Below are positions 27,680 to 37,031 of a DNA stretch of 64,000 nt, one piece after another. Location of the stretch: the NCBI RefSeq assembly GCF_003002025.1, contig NZ_PVZB01000036.1:1-64000 (forward strand), in the 5' to 3' direction. The stretch comes from Paraburkholderia sp. BL25I1N1. GTDB lineage: Bacteria; Pseudomonadota; Gammaproteobacteria; Burkholderiales; Burkholderiaceae. The notes beneath the pieces were generated by a model. The model was given only the letters and a program-made list of their open reading frames with translations, did not search any database and had not been told where the DNA came from. A program made the translations under genes and the position numbers. Position 1 is the stretch's first letter. Every line of letters starts with the position of its first letter.

Positions 27680-28129
27680 CTAGAAGCCGCCGTCGAGTTT
27701 GGCGACAAGCTCCACCAGCTTCCATGCGCCGTCGATTCGCGACAGAGTCGCCCGATAGCACCCTGTCGTTACAAGCCGCGGTGCAGCGCCTGGCGGCCAG
27801 CCAAGCACGGAAAGGTAAAGGTTGACCACCGCACGGTCTTGCGTCAGCGAAAGAAAGACCGGCGTGCTCATCTGGTGGAAGCGGCGATCGTCCTGCTGCT
27901 CCCGGATCTCCAGCAAGCCATTGACGATCGCGTCGCGACCTTTCCACGGTCCCCAGCCGACGCCGGATTCCGCTATGGTCCCGGCAGTCACGGCATCGTC
28001 GGCGAACGCGGAGGACAACAGCTCCGCGTCGTTCTCGTCGTAACCCCACGCATAACTGTGGATTACGTTCAGCACGGCCTGTGCTGCGGGCGCGGCCAGC
28101 CGTTCTGTATTCATGGCGTTCACACTCAT
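27680..28129 (-). CDS. NTF2/SnoaL-like protein (second of three)
   Basis: A 149-residue NTF2-like protein. The ATG at 28129 has GGGAACAG upstream; the frame is open to 28240, but those residues do not fit the family. It carries VLNVIHSYAWGYDENDAELL, GWGPWKGRDAIVNGLLEIRE and LVTTGCYRATLSRIDGAWKL, matching its two neighbours. Three tandem paralogues separated by 37 and 65 bases suggest subunits of one complex or stepwise enzymes after a local duplication. Confidence 0.75.
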   Translation of the reverse strand: MSVNAMNTERLAAPAAQAVLNVIHSYAWGYDENDAELLSSAFADDAVTAGTIAESGVGWGPWKGRDAIVNGLLEIREQQDDRRFHQMSTPVFLSLTQDRAVVNLYLSVLGWPPGAAPRLVTTGCYRATLSRIDGAWKLVELVAKLDGGF

Positions 28130-28194
28130 CGTCTGTTCCCGTTTATTTCGACATCGACCGAATCGCTTTCCCATTCCTTGCCGTAGCAGCGGCT

Positions 28195-28635
28195 TTAAAA
28201 CGGCGAAGCCAAAACTTCGTTGAGTGAATCTATGAGCCACCCCCCATCATGAACGGACGCTTTCATCACGTATTCGCCCGTCGTCACGAGATGGGGCGGC
28301 TTCCCATTCGCATAGGAAAACAAGGACAAATAGACGCGCAGCCGCGCGCGCTCGCGATCAACGAACTCGAATACAGGCGACGTGATCACATGACGGCGGC
28401 GATCGGGCTGCGAGCAGCGAATCGCGGCAAGCTCATCGACGATCTGTCGCCTGCCGCGCCATTGTCCCCAGCCAATCGACGTGCCGGCGACCACACCGCC
28501 GGTGCTGCCCGAGTTGCTGAAAACGCTTCCCAGCAGGGCCATATCGTTCGTGTCGTAAGCCCACGAGTATTGGTAGAGCAACGCCAGAACGGCCTGTTTC
28601 GAATCCGTAAAAGCAACGTTCGAGATACTTTCCAT
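28195..28635 (-). CDS. NTF2/SnoaL-like protein (first of three)
   Basis: A 146-residue NTF2-like protein with LALLYQYSWAYDTNDMALL, GWGQWRGRRQIVDELAAIR and LVTTGEYVMKASVHDGGWLI. It is closest to the 149-residue neighbour (shared GWGxWxGR and LVTTGxY). It is separated by 31 bases from the end of the GMC gene upstream, so it is co-transcribed with it. Function is unknown. Confidence 0.75.
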   Translation of the reverse strand: MESISNVAFTDSKQAVLALLYQYSWAYDTNDMALLGSVFSNSGSTGGVVAGTSIGWGQWRGRRQIVDELAAIRCSQPDRRRHVITSPVFEFVDRERARLRVYLSLFSYANGKPPHLVTTGEYVMKASVHDGGWLIDSLNEVLASPF

Positions 28636-28666
28636 GACGGCCTATCCTTTCTTCGTGTACGCCAAC

Positions 28667-30316
28667 TCAGGCAACGCAATCCAACGCGCCGCCACGCGAA
28701 AGTTCCTGGTGAATGAACTCAGCCGCGCGCTCCGCGATCATCACGACCGGCGCCGTGGTGTTGCCGCGTACGAGCGTCGGCATGACCGACGCGTCGGCGA
28801 CACGCAGCCCTCGAATGCCGTGCACGCGCAGACGCGTATCCACCACCGCGTTCGGTCCAGTCCCCATTGCGCAGGTTCCGGCAGGATGAAACGCCATCTG
28901 GACATGCTCGCGAACGTAGCGCTCGAGCGAGGCGTCGTCATCGCCAATATCCGCGCCGGGTAAGAGCTCGCACTTGATAAATCGGGCGAGCGTGGGCGCG
29001 CGCAGGATCGACCTTGCGAACCGCACGCCGCGCATGAGATTTGCCACATCGCGCTCATCCTTGAGGTAGTTCGACAGGATGATCGGCGCGATCTTAGGAT
29101 CAGCACTCCGAAGCTTGATCGAGCCACGCGAATGGCTAGTGAGGCAGCATGGCGCCACGGAGTAGCCATGTACCGGTTTGGCATCCTCCAGCTTGCCCCA
29201 ACTCGTCGACGCCATGGCGAGAGTATGAATCTGGATCTCGGGGCGGCCATCGCCATCCAGATCGAGAAAACCGCCGGCCTCGACCAGGTTGGAACTGAGC
29301 ACGCCTTTGCGTCGCAAAGCCCAATGCAAGGCATTGCGGATCGCATTGAGCCCGCGGTCCTGTCCAAGCAGACTGATCGGCGCGTTCAATTCGCCATCGA
29401 CGGGCGCCACAAGGTGGTCCTGAAAATTTTCGCCAACACCTGGCAGATGGGCATGGACAACGATGCCGAGTTCTTTCAAGGCATCGGCGTGACCGATCCC
29501 CGACAGCATCAGCAGCTTGGGCGATCCGACCGCGCCCGCCGCGACAATGACTTCGTCGCGCGCGAGCAGGCGGCGTTCGCTGCCGTCGGCGGCGCGCACC
29601 AGCACGCCCGTTGCGCGGCCATTCTCGATGAGAACGCGCAGCACCTGCATGTCGGTAACGACATCAAGATTGCCGCGCGCTTTCGCGGGCGGCAGATACG
29701 CACGCGCACTGCTTACGCGTGCTCCGCGATAACTGGATATCTGGTAGTAGCCGACTCCGGCCTGGCACATACCGTTGAAGTCTGCGTTTTCCTGCACCGG
29801 GATGCCTGCATCATTCCCTGCATGAAGCGCGGCAGCGATAAACGCGTCACCCAGCACGTGCCGGTAGGGACTATCGGAAACGATGATCGGGCCATCGGTG
29901 CCATGCAAATTCCCGGCCAGGCGTTTGTTGTTCTCCGCTTTCCTGAACCAGGGCAGCACATCGTCAAAGCCCCACCCTTCGCAACCGCCATCGCGCCAAC
30001 CGTCGTAATCTTCGCGCTGGCCGCGGACGTAAATCATCGCATTGATCGAATGTCCACCGCCCAGCGTATTGGCCTGCATCACCTGAATCGGCCGGTTTGC
30101 CGTGTAAGGCTGCGGTTCCGCAAAATACTGCACCGTGCGGCGCGTTCCCATGGTGCGGAAATATGCGCCATTCACCGTGATCGACATGCTGCGGTCGTCG
30201 GGGCCCTGCTCAAGCAACAAGACTGTTTTTGCCGGGTCTTCGCCGAGCCGCGCTGCGACCACGCAACCGGCCGCGCCGCCCCCCACCACGATGTAATCGT
30301 AAGCTTCGTGTCCCAT
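28667..30316 (-). CDS. GMC-family FAD oxidoreductase (choline/alcohol dehydrogenase type)
   Basis: A 549-residue flavoprotein. The ATG at 30316 follows a perfect AGGAG. The ADP-binding fold YDYIVVGGGAAGCVVAARL is at the N-terminus. NTLGGGHSINAMIYVRG is the flavin-contact loop, and GENFQDHLVAPV and PRESSIGAS-like stretches follow. The C-terminus keeps the catalytic His in FHPAGTCAMGTG and the Asn in RGNTTAPVVMIAERAA. Such enzymes oxidise alcohols to aldehydes or ketones. With the OYE-type reductases and NTF2-like proteins around it, it may oxidise an alicyclic or aryl-alkyl alcohol. A degraded paralogue is at 22798-24333. Confidence 0.9.
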   Translation of the reverse strand: MGHEAYDYIVVGGGAAGCVVAARLGEDPAKTVLLLEQGPDDRSMSITVNGAYFRTMGTRRTVQYFAEPQPYTANRPIQVMQANTLGGGHSINAMIYVRGQREDYDGWRDGGCEGWGFDDVLPWFRKAENNKRLAGNLHGTDGPIIVSDSPYRHVLGDAFIAAALHAGNDAGIPVQENADFNGMCQAGVGYYQISSYRGARVSSARAYLPPAKARGNLDVVTDMQVLRVLIENGRATGVLVRAADGSERRLLARDEVIVAAGAVGSPKLLMLSGIGHADALKELGIVVHAHLPGVGENFQDHLVAPVDGELNAPISLLGQDRGLNAIRNALHWALRRKGVLSSNLVEAGGFLDLDGDGRPEIQIHTLAMASTSWGKLEDAKPVHGYSVAPCCLTSHSRGSIKLRSADPKIAPIILSNYLKDERDVANLMRGVRFARSILRAPTLARFIKCELLPGADIGDDDASLERYVREHVQMAFHPAGTCAMGTGPNAVVDTRLRVHGIRGLRVADASVMPTLVRGNTTAPVVMIAERAAEFIHQELSRGGALDCVA

Positions 30317-30533
30317 CTGTCTCCTGATCACCTCAAGGGGTGATCTCCTTTGTGCTTCGATCGAGAAAATATAAGGCGGCAGAGGCGTGGGCCTATAGCG
30401 CATGCGCGACAACCGTTGGACTGCACGCGCCATTGACTGGATTGAGGCCGACACGGTCCGTGGAGGAAGGGAAAGGCAACACAACGAGCGGGGCGCGATG
30501 CCCCGCCGTGAGCATATGCAGGCACGTGACGCG

Positions 30534-31580
30534 TCAGTGGCCGCGCACGTAAGGCCCTGTCGCGCGCGCGTACGTCGGGATTGCGAGCGGCGCTTCGACG
30601 CCCATGGTCCTGGCGACGTCGAGCAACCAGAACGGATTGCGAAGCAGTTCACGCCCTATATAGACAATATCGGCGGATTCCCGGCGCAGGATCGCCTCGA
30701 CCAGTTCGCTCGACGTAATGGAGCCATTGCAACCCACTGGAATTGCCGCCTCACGCTTGACCTGCTCAGCGTAATCCACCTGATAGCCGGGATAGATTGC
30801 GCCGTCGAACACCGGCGAAAGTCCGCCCGCCGAGACGCTCACCATATCGACGCCCGCAGCCTTCAGGCGAGCCACAAGCTCGACGGTTTCCGCGACCGTA
30901 CTTCCGCCGGGGCCTGCCTTATCTTCAGCAGAAAGGCGGATGATGAACGGCTTGTCCTGCGGCCAGACGCTGCGTACTTCGGCAACGATTTCCAGGAGCA
31001 GACGCCAGCGGCTTTCGCGCTCGCCTCCGTAGTCGTCCATGCGCCTGTTACTCAGCGGCGACAGGAATTCGTGAATCAAATAGCCGTGCGCCGCGTGAAT
31101 TTCGAGGCATTCGAACCCCGTTTCGACAGCGCGCGCGGCACTCGCGCCGTAAGCTTTAACAAGCCCTTTAATTTCGCCGTACGTTAGTTCCTGCGGCACG
31201 CGTGACTGGTCGCCATGCGCCAATGCGGAAGGCGCGTAGATGTCGCCGCTAACCTGCGATTTGCGCCCGGCGTGGGCGAGTTGCAGGCAGCCGACGGCGC
31301 CGCAGTTGCGGATCATTGCCGAAAGACGACGCAGCCCTTCGATCTGCCCGTTATCCCAAAGGCCCAGATCTTTCTCGCTGATCCGGCCCGATGGGGCTAC
31401 CGCGACCACCTCGGTCGTAATCAGCCCCACGCCGCCCAACGCTCTCGCACCGTAATGAGCAAGATGGAGATCCGTGACTTTTCCGTCGTCGTTGCCTGTG
31501 TACATCAGCATTGGGGCCATGGCGATGCGATTCTTGATCGCCACGCCGCGCAAGGTCAGAGGCTCAAAAATAGAACTCAT
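30534..31580 (-). CDS. Old Yellow Enzyme-type reductase (YqjM/NamA-like)
   Basis: A 348-residue FMN ene-reductase of the thermophilic-like/YqjM subclass. It has LTLRGVAIKNRIAMAPMLMY at the start, the His-His pair in EIHAAHGYLIHEFLS (where classical OYE has His-Asn), SNRRMDDYGGERESRWRLL, and VGCNGSI with YIGRELLRNPFW near the end. The start at 31580 fits family N-termini; a TTG at 31679 would add 33 residues without family resemblance. It lies upstream of the GMC gene on the same strand, so the window has two reductases of different subclasses in one set. Confidence 0.88.
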   Translation of the reverse strand: MSSIFEPLTLRGVAIKNRIAMAPMLMYTGNDDGKVTDLHLAHYGARALGGVGLITTEVVAVAPSGRISEKDLGLWDNGQIEGLRRLSAMIRNCGAVGCLQLAHAGRKSQVSGDIYAPSALAHGDQSRVPQELTYGEIKGLVKAYGASAARAVETGFECLEIHAAHGYLIHEFLSPLSNRRMDDYGGERESRWRLLLEIVAEVRSVWPQDKPFIIRLSAEDKAGPGGSTVAETVELVARLKAAGVDMVSVSAGGLSPVFDGAIYPGYQVDYAEQVKREAAIPVGCNGSITSSELVEAILRRESADIVYIGRELLRNPFWLLDVARTMGVEAPLAIPTYARATGPYVRGH

Positions 31581-31909
31581 AGGTAGTCGATAGCCAAGGG
31601 AAAGTGAACGGGACGATCCGCTGAGCGCGGCGTGTGGATCGGATTGGCATCGACCGTCCCTCTTGTTGACATGCGCCAATCTTCACTAAGAAGATAACAA
31701 GTCTGCGTACTTCAAGGATACGGATCAATCCTTTTGCATGCTCGCTCAGGAGTGCCACGTTGTCTTCTTTGGCGGCCATGATGGCGATCTGTGAGTCGCA
31801 TTCAGGCTTTATGCGGGTGTTGCCTGAACAACGTTAACCCGGGAGTATGTGGACGCAATGAATGCGCGAACATCCGGGTACGGCATCGTGGCACTAAGGA
31901 AGATTGTCC

Positions 31910-31990
31910 AGTTGCGATCGTTTCCGGCGTCTCCTTGTGGGCCTGTGGGAGGATTTGCGTTCGCTGGACGACCGCATTCACGAGCTAGAC
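31910..31990 (+). mobile_element. Short IS110-like transposase fragment
   Basis: A plus-strand frame reads RFRRLLVGLWEDLRSLDD, then RIHELDREIAEG and a stop. This resembles the coiled linker region of IS110-type transposases that precedes the C-terminal domain. Only about 80 bases match and no inverted repeat is visible. It may be a remnant, but the assignment is from memory of the motif and is weak. Confidence 0.3.
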
Positions 31991-32047
31991 CGTGAAATTG
32001 CCGAGGGCCTGCATTGAGCGCGGCCTCCGCCTGTCGGGGACGATCGA

Positions 32048-32161
32048 TCAGAATCCGTCCACTCCCGTGAGCCGGACTACCCCTGCGTTACAAGCGGCCG
32101 GTTCAGCCAGCGCGGAACACGTACATACGACGGCCAGTACAAGAGTCACTACCCGACGCAT
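32048..32161 (-). CDS. Short secreted-peptide ORF, possibly a truncated gene
   Basis: A strong GGAGG ribosome site lies seven bases before the ATG at 32161. The 37-residue product has a signal peptide (VVTLVLAVVCTCSALAEP) followed by only about 17 mature residues with one cysteine, then a stop. It could be a true small periplasmic peptide or the surviving start of a larger exported protein. Its position between the reductase cluster and the element relic fits either. Confidence 0.4.
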   Translation of the reverse strand: MRRVVTLVLAVVCTCSALAEPAACNAGVVRLTGVDGF

Positions 32162-32787
32162 GTCACTCCTCCGGGCCAGCCAGAATGAGAGGCGAAGGGT
32201 ATCAGAACGTTCTTACACGTTCGATGACCGAGGGGCGTCGTTTGTCGATCGCTGATCTTTTTCCGATCTGGCCGTTCCCAACCGGTCTTTCATTCGGATG
32301 CGAGCTTCGCTGATGACGACACAGATCTTTTCCGCAACGCCAAATCGTGACGACGGCTGCCTTTGCGGTGGATGTGCTTAATGGCCTCGATCTCGTTGCG
32401 GTATTCCCGGCCATGGATCACGGACATTATCTTGATGGCATCGAAGCTGAAGATGCACTGACGTTGTTAGCCTGCAATAGCTGTCGCAGGTACCTACATA
32501 CGATTTCAAGATGACACCGCGCCGGCATCCGGCGATCGGATGACCGCTCGTTCGGCGGCGTTACCGTCTGAACGTCCTCGCGACGCGTCGGGCGAAGGTC
32601 GCCCTTCTGGCCGACAGCTCTCTCTGCGTTCCCCGCTATTCAGCGAAGAGCTTTTTGTGTTGGTGTCTTTTCTCTGGAAGTAGCGCGAACGAAAACACTG
32701 TCCTATGCTCGACAGTGCAGCGCGCGCACCACTGGAAAGCCCGGCCGGCATCGACCGTGCCGCCAACTTCTGCCTCCCTCTGGACCC
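32162..32787. other. Region with no clear gene at the left side of the element relic
   Basis: Small frames exist on both strands, but none has a recognisable domain. A minus-strand frame near 32210-32430 includes IKIMSVIHGREYRNEIEAIK and might be a degenerate gene, but I do not recognise it. The left boundary of the mobile relic probably lies here; no direct repeat or tRNA gene was found. Confidence 0.4.
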
Positions 32788-34044
32788 ATGTTTGCGCTGC
32801 CTCCACTTCTTCGATCGACGCGTGCTCCTGTCCGGTCTCTCCCACGCACCCTCGCATGCGTGGCGTTGATCGCCACCGGCGCACTCGTGGCACTCGCAAC
32901 ATGGTACCCGGGGCACTGGCAGGTGCTCCTGCTGCTCCTGCCGGCCGTATGGTCGCGTGTACGTGGACGTACCTCGGCACTCGCGATCTGGATCGGCTAT
33001 TACCTTGCCGGCGCACGGGATATTCCCCTTGTGAGCATGCGCTTCTTTTCCGGCTATGGAGATCTGACGCGCCCCGATGCGCTGATGCTCGGCTTCTCGT
33101 TCTGGATCGCACAGGCGTGCGTGCTCGCAACACCGTGGGCCGTGCTCAAACCTGAGTCGGACGCGAGCGCCGCACGCCACGCCTTGTGTGCCGCCGTCGC
33201 GACGGTGCTCGTGACCGTACCACCGCTCGGGATCATTGGGTGGTTATCGCCGGCATATGTCGCCAGCACCCTGTTTCCCGGCTGGAAGGCGCCAGGGCTG
33301 GTGCTCGGCATAACCGCCACCGCGTGCGCGGCCTCCGTCTCACGCGGTCGGTTCGCCCGACAGGTTGCAACACTGCTGGTGATCCTATCCCTTCTCGCGC
33401 GCAGCGTGGCGAGCGCGCCAGTCGTACCGTCCCGGTGGACAGCACTTGACACACGCCTCGGTCGGCTCGATCAGTCCAGCTATACGTCGCTCTATGCACG
33501 GACGCAACAAGTCCAGACCATCGCACAGACCGCGTTCAGCGAAGGCGCCACCGTTGTGGTCCTTCCCGAGGAAATCGTGGGGCTGTGGCGCCCGGCGATG
33601 GGCTACTGGTGGCGTGACGATATCCACGCATTCGCCGCGGCCATGCGAACATTGATCGTCGGCATGGACCTGACTGCGTCCCGCACGCCGTTCCGGTACA
33701 CCGACAGCGCGGTCGTCGTCGGCGCGGACCACGGCCGCCTGGACAGTCGCCAGCCGGTGCCGGCGGCGCTGTGGCGCCCGGGTGCGGCCGTCAGCGCGAT
33801 CCGCGGGAGTTTCACCCAGCCATACGTCCTTGTCGCAGGCAAGAGCGTGGCCTTCTCGATCTGCTACGAAGACCTATTGTGGTGGCCGCACTGGCGCATC
33901 CTGCTGCATTCGCCTGATGTGCTCGTCAGCCTGTCCAACAGCTGGTTCGATTCCGACCTCGCGCTCGCACAGATCCAGCGCCAGGGTATCGCCGCCATCG
34001 CCCGACTGTCCGGTGTGCCTTTGCTGCGTGCGGTGAACCGGTAG
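32788..34044 (+). CDS. traB: TraB-like conjugal-transfer protein, nitrilase fold with membrane domain
   Basis: A 418-residue protein. The N-terminal half has several hydrophobic segments (LALIATGALVALAT region, LLLLLPAVW, GFSFWIAQACVLAT). From about residue 220 a carbon-nitrogen-hydrolase domain follows. It keeps a candidate catalytic Glu in VVVLPEEIVG (261-262) and the nucleophile Cys in VAFSICYED (359). This architecture resembles apolipoprotein N-acyltransferase and is the pattern of TraB proteins of IncP-type plasmids and integrative elements. It is on the strand opposite to the replication genes of the relic. No other transfer gene is present. Confidence 0.75.
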   Translation: MFALPPLLRSTRAPVRSLPRTLACVALIATGALVALATWYPGHWQVLLLLLPAVWSRVRGRTSALAIWIGYYLAGARDIPLVSMRFFSGYGDLTRPDALMLGFSFWIAQACVLATPWAVLKPESDASAARHALCAAVATVLVTVPPLGIIGWLSPAYVASTLFPGWKAPGLVLGITATACAASVSRGRFARQVATLLVILSLLARSVASAPVVPSRWTALDTRLGRLDQSSYTSLYARTQQVQTIAQTAFSEGATVVVLPEEIVGLWRPAMGYWWRDDIHAFAAAMRTLIVGMDLTASRTPFRYTDSAVVVGADHGRLDSRQPVPAALWRPGAAVSAIRGSFTQPYVLVAGKSVAFSICYEDLLWWPHWRILLHSPDVLVSLSNSWFDSDLALAQIQRQGIAAIARLSGVPLLRAVNR

Positions 34045-34324
34045 CCGCCGGTGACGCGGGCAGGCGTGGGATAATCCGCCACGTCCCCGCTCCCGCTGTC
34101 CTGATGCCGCAATGCCGGATGCCGACCGAAGACGAAAACGCTCCGTTTACCCGTCGATCGGTGCGCTGATGCGCTAGCGAAACAGGATGGTGGGGGTGGT
34201 TGCCGAGGCGAGCGGCCAGCGCGCCGTTATCGAGTCCATCCTTGAAGACGGACGCCCGTTGAGGAGCGTAGTGAAGTGGCATAACCTTGTGAATCCCGGC
34301 GACCCGCTCTTCTGAGTCCGATCC

Positions 34325-35197
34325 ATGCAACTCGATATTTTTGACGACAGCCGTGATGTGATGCTGCGCAACGATGTCCTGTCGGCATTGCAACACCACG
34401 ATGCCTCCGGCGCCCGCCATGCGCTGCAGACCCTCGGGCATGAATATCCGGACTATGCGGCACTCGTGGCGCTTGACACGCTCGTGACCGCCGTCGAAGC
34501 GCGTTGCAGCCTACCCTTCGCGAATCATGACGCCGCGCTTGGCGCGCGAGAGACGCTACTGGCCCACATCCGGCCCTCTGCGAACCAGCTGATGGGCGAA
34601 CGGGCCGCCATCGCCTGGCTTGCGCCGTTCTGGAACGAACTCGCGCAGCGCGCCGCGGGTCTGGCGTTCCGTGCGGCCCGGCCCAATGCGCACGGCGCCG
34701 CGCTCTACCTGCATACGGGCGACTGGAAAGCCGCTGAAGCCGCCGTCATGCGCATCGAATCCTGGCGACGCATTCCCGCACCGCTGATGTGGATGGCAGA
34801 ATGTCGATACCGGCTTGATGGTCTCGAGGCCGCCTGGCCGCTTCTGGCCGAACTCGCATGGCTTGCTCCCACCCGTTTCGATGGCCTGCTCCGGCATCTC
34901 GAGGACAGCTCGCTGGACACACTGCGCAGGACATTCGATGCGTCCTTTGAGGGAGGCGGCGATGTCGCCGACCTCGCGTGGTTTCCGGCCTGGGCGCTGA
35001 TTCAGAAAACCGGGCTCGCACCGCTGCTGAAACTGGCGCAACCCTTCCGTGACACCGAGCCCGAACGGGCAGCAAGACTCGTGCTTCGGCTACTCGCGCT
35101 CGAGCGCGAAGGCCGTCACCACGACCTGATGGAGAGCCGCCGCGATCTGCGTGATCTGCACGATGCGCTCTACCGGCACTACATGAAAACGCGCTGA
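34325..35197 (+). CDS. Conserved hypothetical protein, alpha-helical (TPR-like)
   Basis: A 290-residue soluble protein starting MQLDIFDDSRDVMLRNDVL. It is rich in helices with repeated pairs such as GARHALQTLGHEYPDYAALV and GDWKAAEAAVMRIESW, which look like tetratricopeptide-type repeats. The only tail feature is basic (HYMKTR). I recognise it as a family shared by several beta- and gammaproteobacteria without known function. The neighbouring gene belongs to a companion family, and the two look like an operon. Confidence 0.7.
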   Translation: MQLDIFDDSRDVMLRNDVLSALQHHDASGARHALQTLGHEYPDYAALVALDTLVTAVEARCSLPFANHDAALGARETLLAHIRPSANQLMGERAAIAWLAPFWNELAQRAAGLAFRAARPNAHGAALYLHTGDWKAAEAAVMRIESWRRIPAPLMWMAECRYRLDGLEAAWPLLAELAWLAPTRFDGLLRHLEDSSLDTLRRTFDASFEGGGDVADLAWFPAWALIQKTGLAPLLKLAQPFRDTEPERAARLVLRLLALEREGRHHDLMESRRDLRDLHDALYRHYMKTR

Positions 35198-35332
35198 ATG
35201 CTGAAAACCGGGAAGTCACACACGAGCTCACATTGATGGACCTTCGTCGCCCGTTTCCGGCGTAACGCCTTCGGCTGGAAATCAGCGCTGCCGATCCAGC
35301 TGCTGAAGGAAGCGGTCGTCGAGATCCGGCAG

Positions 35333-36427
35333 GTGGCGCGCTCCGATGCCGTCCTTGCCGCCGAAGGCGCAGTACTCCTGCTCGAAAAACTGTCTCCGGC
35401 ACTGGAACAGGTCGACAGTTCGTCCGGCGCGATGGGCACCGCAGTCAATCGTGCCATCGACGCACTGGCTCCCCTGATTGCCGCCGCCACAGTTGATTCC
35501 ATAATCAGACAGGCGTGGTTGGAACGTCTTTTTGAGGCGTTGCAGGAAGACCAGATGCCGTATATCGGACATCTCGCCGATGTGTGGGGAGAGCTTTCTG
35601 TGACGCCGGATATGGCATCCGCATGGGCGGACAGGCTGCTGCCCATCACGGCCCATGTGATCGGCCCCGACGGCCAGGGTGGATTTTTTGTCGGGACTAC
35701 CGCGTGCATGAGCGCGCTTTACGTCGCGTACCGGTTCGACGAATTGCTCGCACTGGTCGACTCGGCGCGCATGACATGGTGGGGGTACCGGCAATGGGGT
35801 GTAAAGGCGCTCGTGGCACTCGGCCGACCCGAAGAGGCGCTGCGTTACGCCGAGCAGTCGCGTGACGCCCATGCGCCGGAAAGCGCCATCGCCCTCGCCT
35901 GCGAGATGATCCTGCTCACCCGCGGCATGACGGACGAGGCCTACCGGCGGTATGCGATCGCGGCTAACCGCTCAGGGACGTACCTCGCGACCTTCCGTGC
36001 GATCGCGAGGAAGTATCCCGGGCGATCGCACGCAGCAATCCTGCAGGACCTGATCGATAGCGAGCCGGGCTCGGAAGGCAAATGGTTTGCTGCCGCGAAG
36101 GACGCAGGACTCTTCGATCTCGCGACGTCGCTCATCCAGACCAGCCCGACCGATCCGCGTATCCTGATCCGGGCAGCACGGGAGTTCGTGCAGCGGCAGC
36201 CGGCGTTCGCGATAACCTGCGGCATGGCCGCTCTGCGCTGGATCGACGCCGGCGCCGGATACGAGATCACGCCGGCAGATGTGCTCGATGCCTATGCGGC
36301 GCTCACCGACGCGGCCTGCGTGTGCGGCGCTTCCCGCGATGTTCTCAACGCGCGACTTCGGGAACAGTTCGGGCCGGGTGCAACCTCTGCATTCGTCAGC
36401 AAGGTGCTCGCGCCGCACATCCGGTAG
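35333..36427 (+). CDS. Conserved hypothetical protein, possibly with damaged N-terminus
   Basis: A 364-residue helical protein in the annotated frame, which begins at a GTG. The frame is open upstream to 35237 and reads TFVARFRRNAFGWKSALP, then IQLLKEAVVEIRQ, which looks like native N-terminal sequence. The only ATG with this spacing (35236) is one base out of frame. So either the true start is an unusual codon or one base was inserted near 35238. The body has helix-pair repeats with FDELLALVDSARMTWWGYRQW and RSHAAILQDLIDSEPGSEGK. It is a companion of the preceding gene; function is unknown. Confidence 0.65.
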   Translation: MARSDAVLAAEGAVLLLEKLSPALEQVDSSSGAMGTAVNRAIDALAPLIAAATVDSIIRQAWLERLFEALQEDQMPYIGHLADVWGELSVTPDMASAWADRLLPITAHVIGPDGQGGFFVGTTACMSALYVAYRFDELLALVDSARMTWWGYRQWGVKALVALGRPEEALRYAEQSRDAHAPESAIALACEMILLTRGMTDEAYRRYAIAANRSGTYLATFRAIARKYPGRSHAAILQDLIDSEPGSEGKWFAAAKDAGLFDLATSLIQTSPTDPRILIRAAREFVQRQPAFAITCGMAALRWIDAGAGYEITPADVLDAYAALTDAACVCGASRDVLNARLREQFGPGATSAFVSKVLAPHIR

Positions 36428-36478
36428 CAGGACCCGGCGAAGCAACCGCGCCCAGGTAGCCCGCTTAGGATAACGCTC

Positions 36479-36763
36479 CTACCGCTCGCCGCCGTTGACT
36501 GCGTCCTTGAACCCCTTGCCTGCGGTGAACTTCACCGTTTTCGCGGCAGCGATGCTGATCTCCTCACCGGTCGCCGGATTGCGGCCCGTGCGCGCTGCAC
36601 GCTTGCCCTGACTGAACGAGCCAAATCCGATTAGTTGCACGCTATCACCCTTGACCACCGCCTCCTTGATCGCGCCGATAAAAGCATCGATGGCCTCGCC
36701 CGCGACGGCCTTGCTCGAGCCCGTTGCTGACGCGACGGCATCAATCAGTTCCTGCTTGTTCAT
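36479..36763 (-). CDS. HU-family DNA-binding protein
   Basis: A 94-residue HU protein starting MNKQELIDAVASATGSSKA, with the DNA-binding arm GKRAARTGRNPATGEEISIA and the end GKGFKDAVNG. The ATG at 36763 has an AAGGA site. The upstream frame extension to 37066 is not part of the protein. HU bends and compacts DNA; mobile elements often carry their own copy next to SSB. It is convergent with the hypothetical pair and co-directional with SSB and the replication genes. Confidence 0.93.
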   Translation of the reverse strand: MNKQELIDAVASATGSSKAVAGEAIDAFIGAIKEAVVKGDSVQLIGFGSFSQGKRAARTGRNPATGEEISIAAAKTVKFTAGKGFKDAVNGGER

Positions 36764-37031
36764 GAATTTTCCTTCTGTCAACGCAAAAATAAGACGGCAC
36801 GATATGGCGTGATCGGCTACGCGGACGGCCGCGACAGCAAACCAATCCGCGTACCGTACCGCAAAGACAGTTGACCGCACAAGCCCTCTCTCGTCCCTAT
36901 CTCCCCGACTCAACGGACTCGACATGGCAAGCCAATAGCCGCAGCGTCGCATATGGGCGGTCAAGGCCGTCCGCCACAACGCGGCAATCTTCGGAGTAAA
37001 AGACATCGATCCAGCGATGGCGCAAGCACCC

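Noticed and set aside
28967..30343. Plus-strand 403-residue frame over the GMC gene
   Set aside because: Antisense frame to a gene with clear FAD motifs and a perfect ribosome site.
30402..31187. Plus-strand 261-residue frame opposite the OYE gene
   Set aside because: Antisense shadow of two strongly supported minus-strand coding regions.
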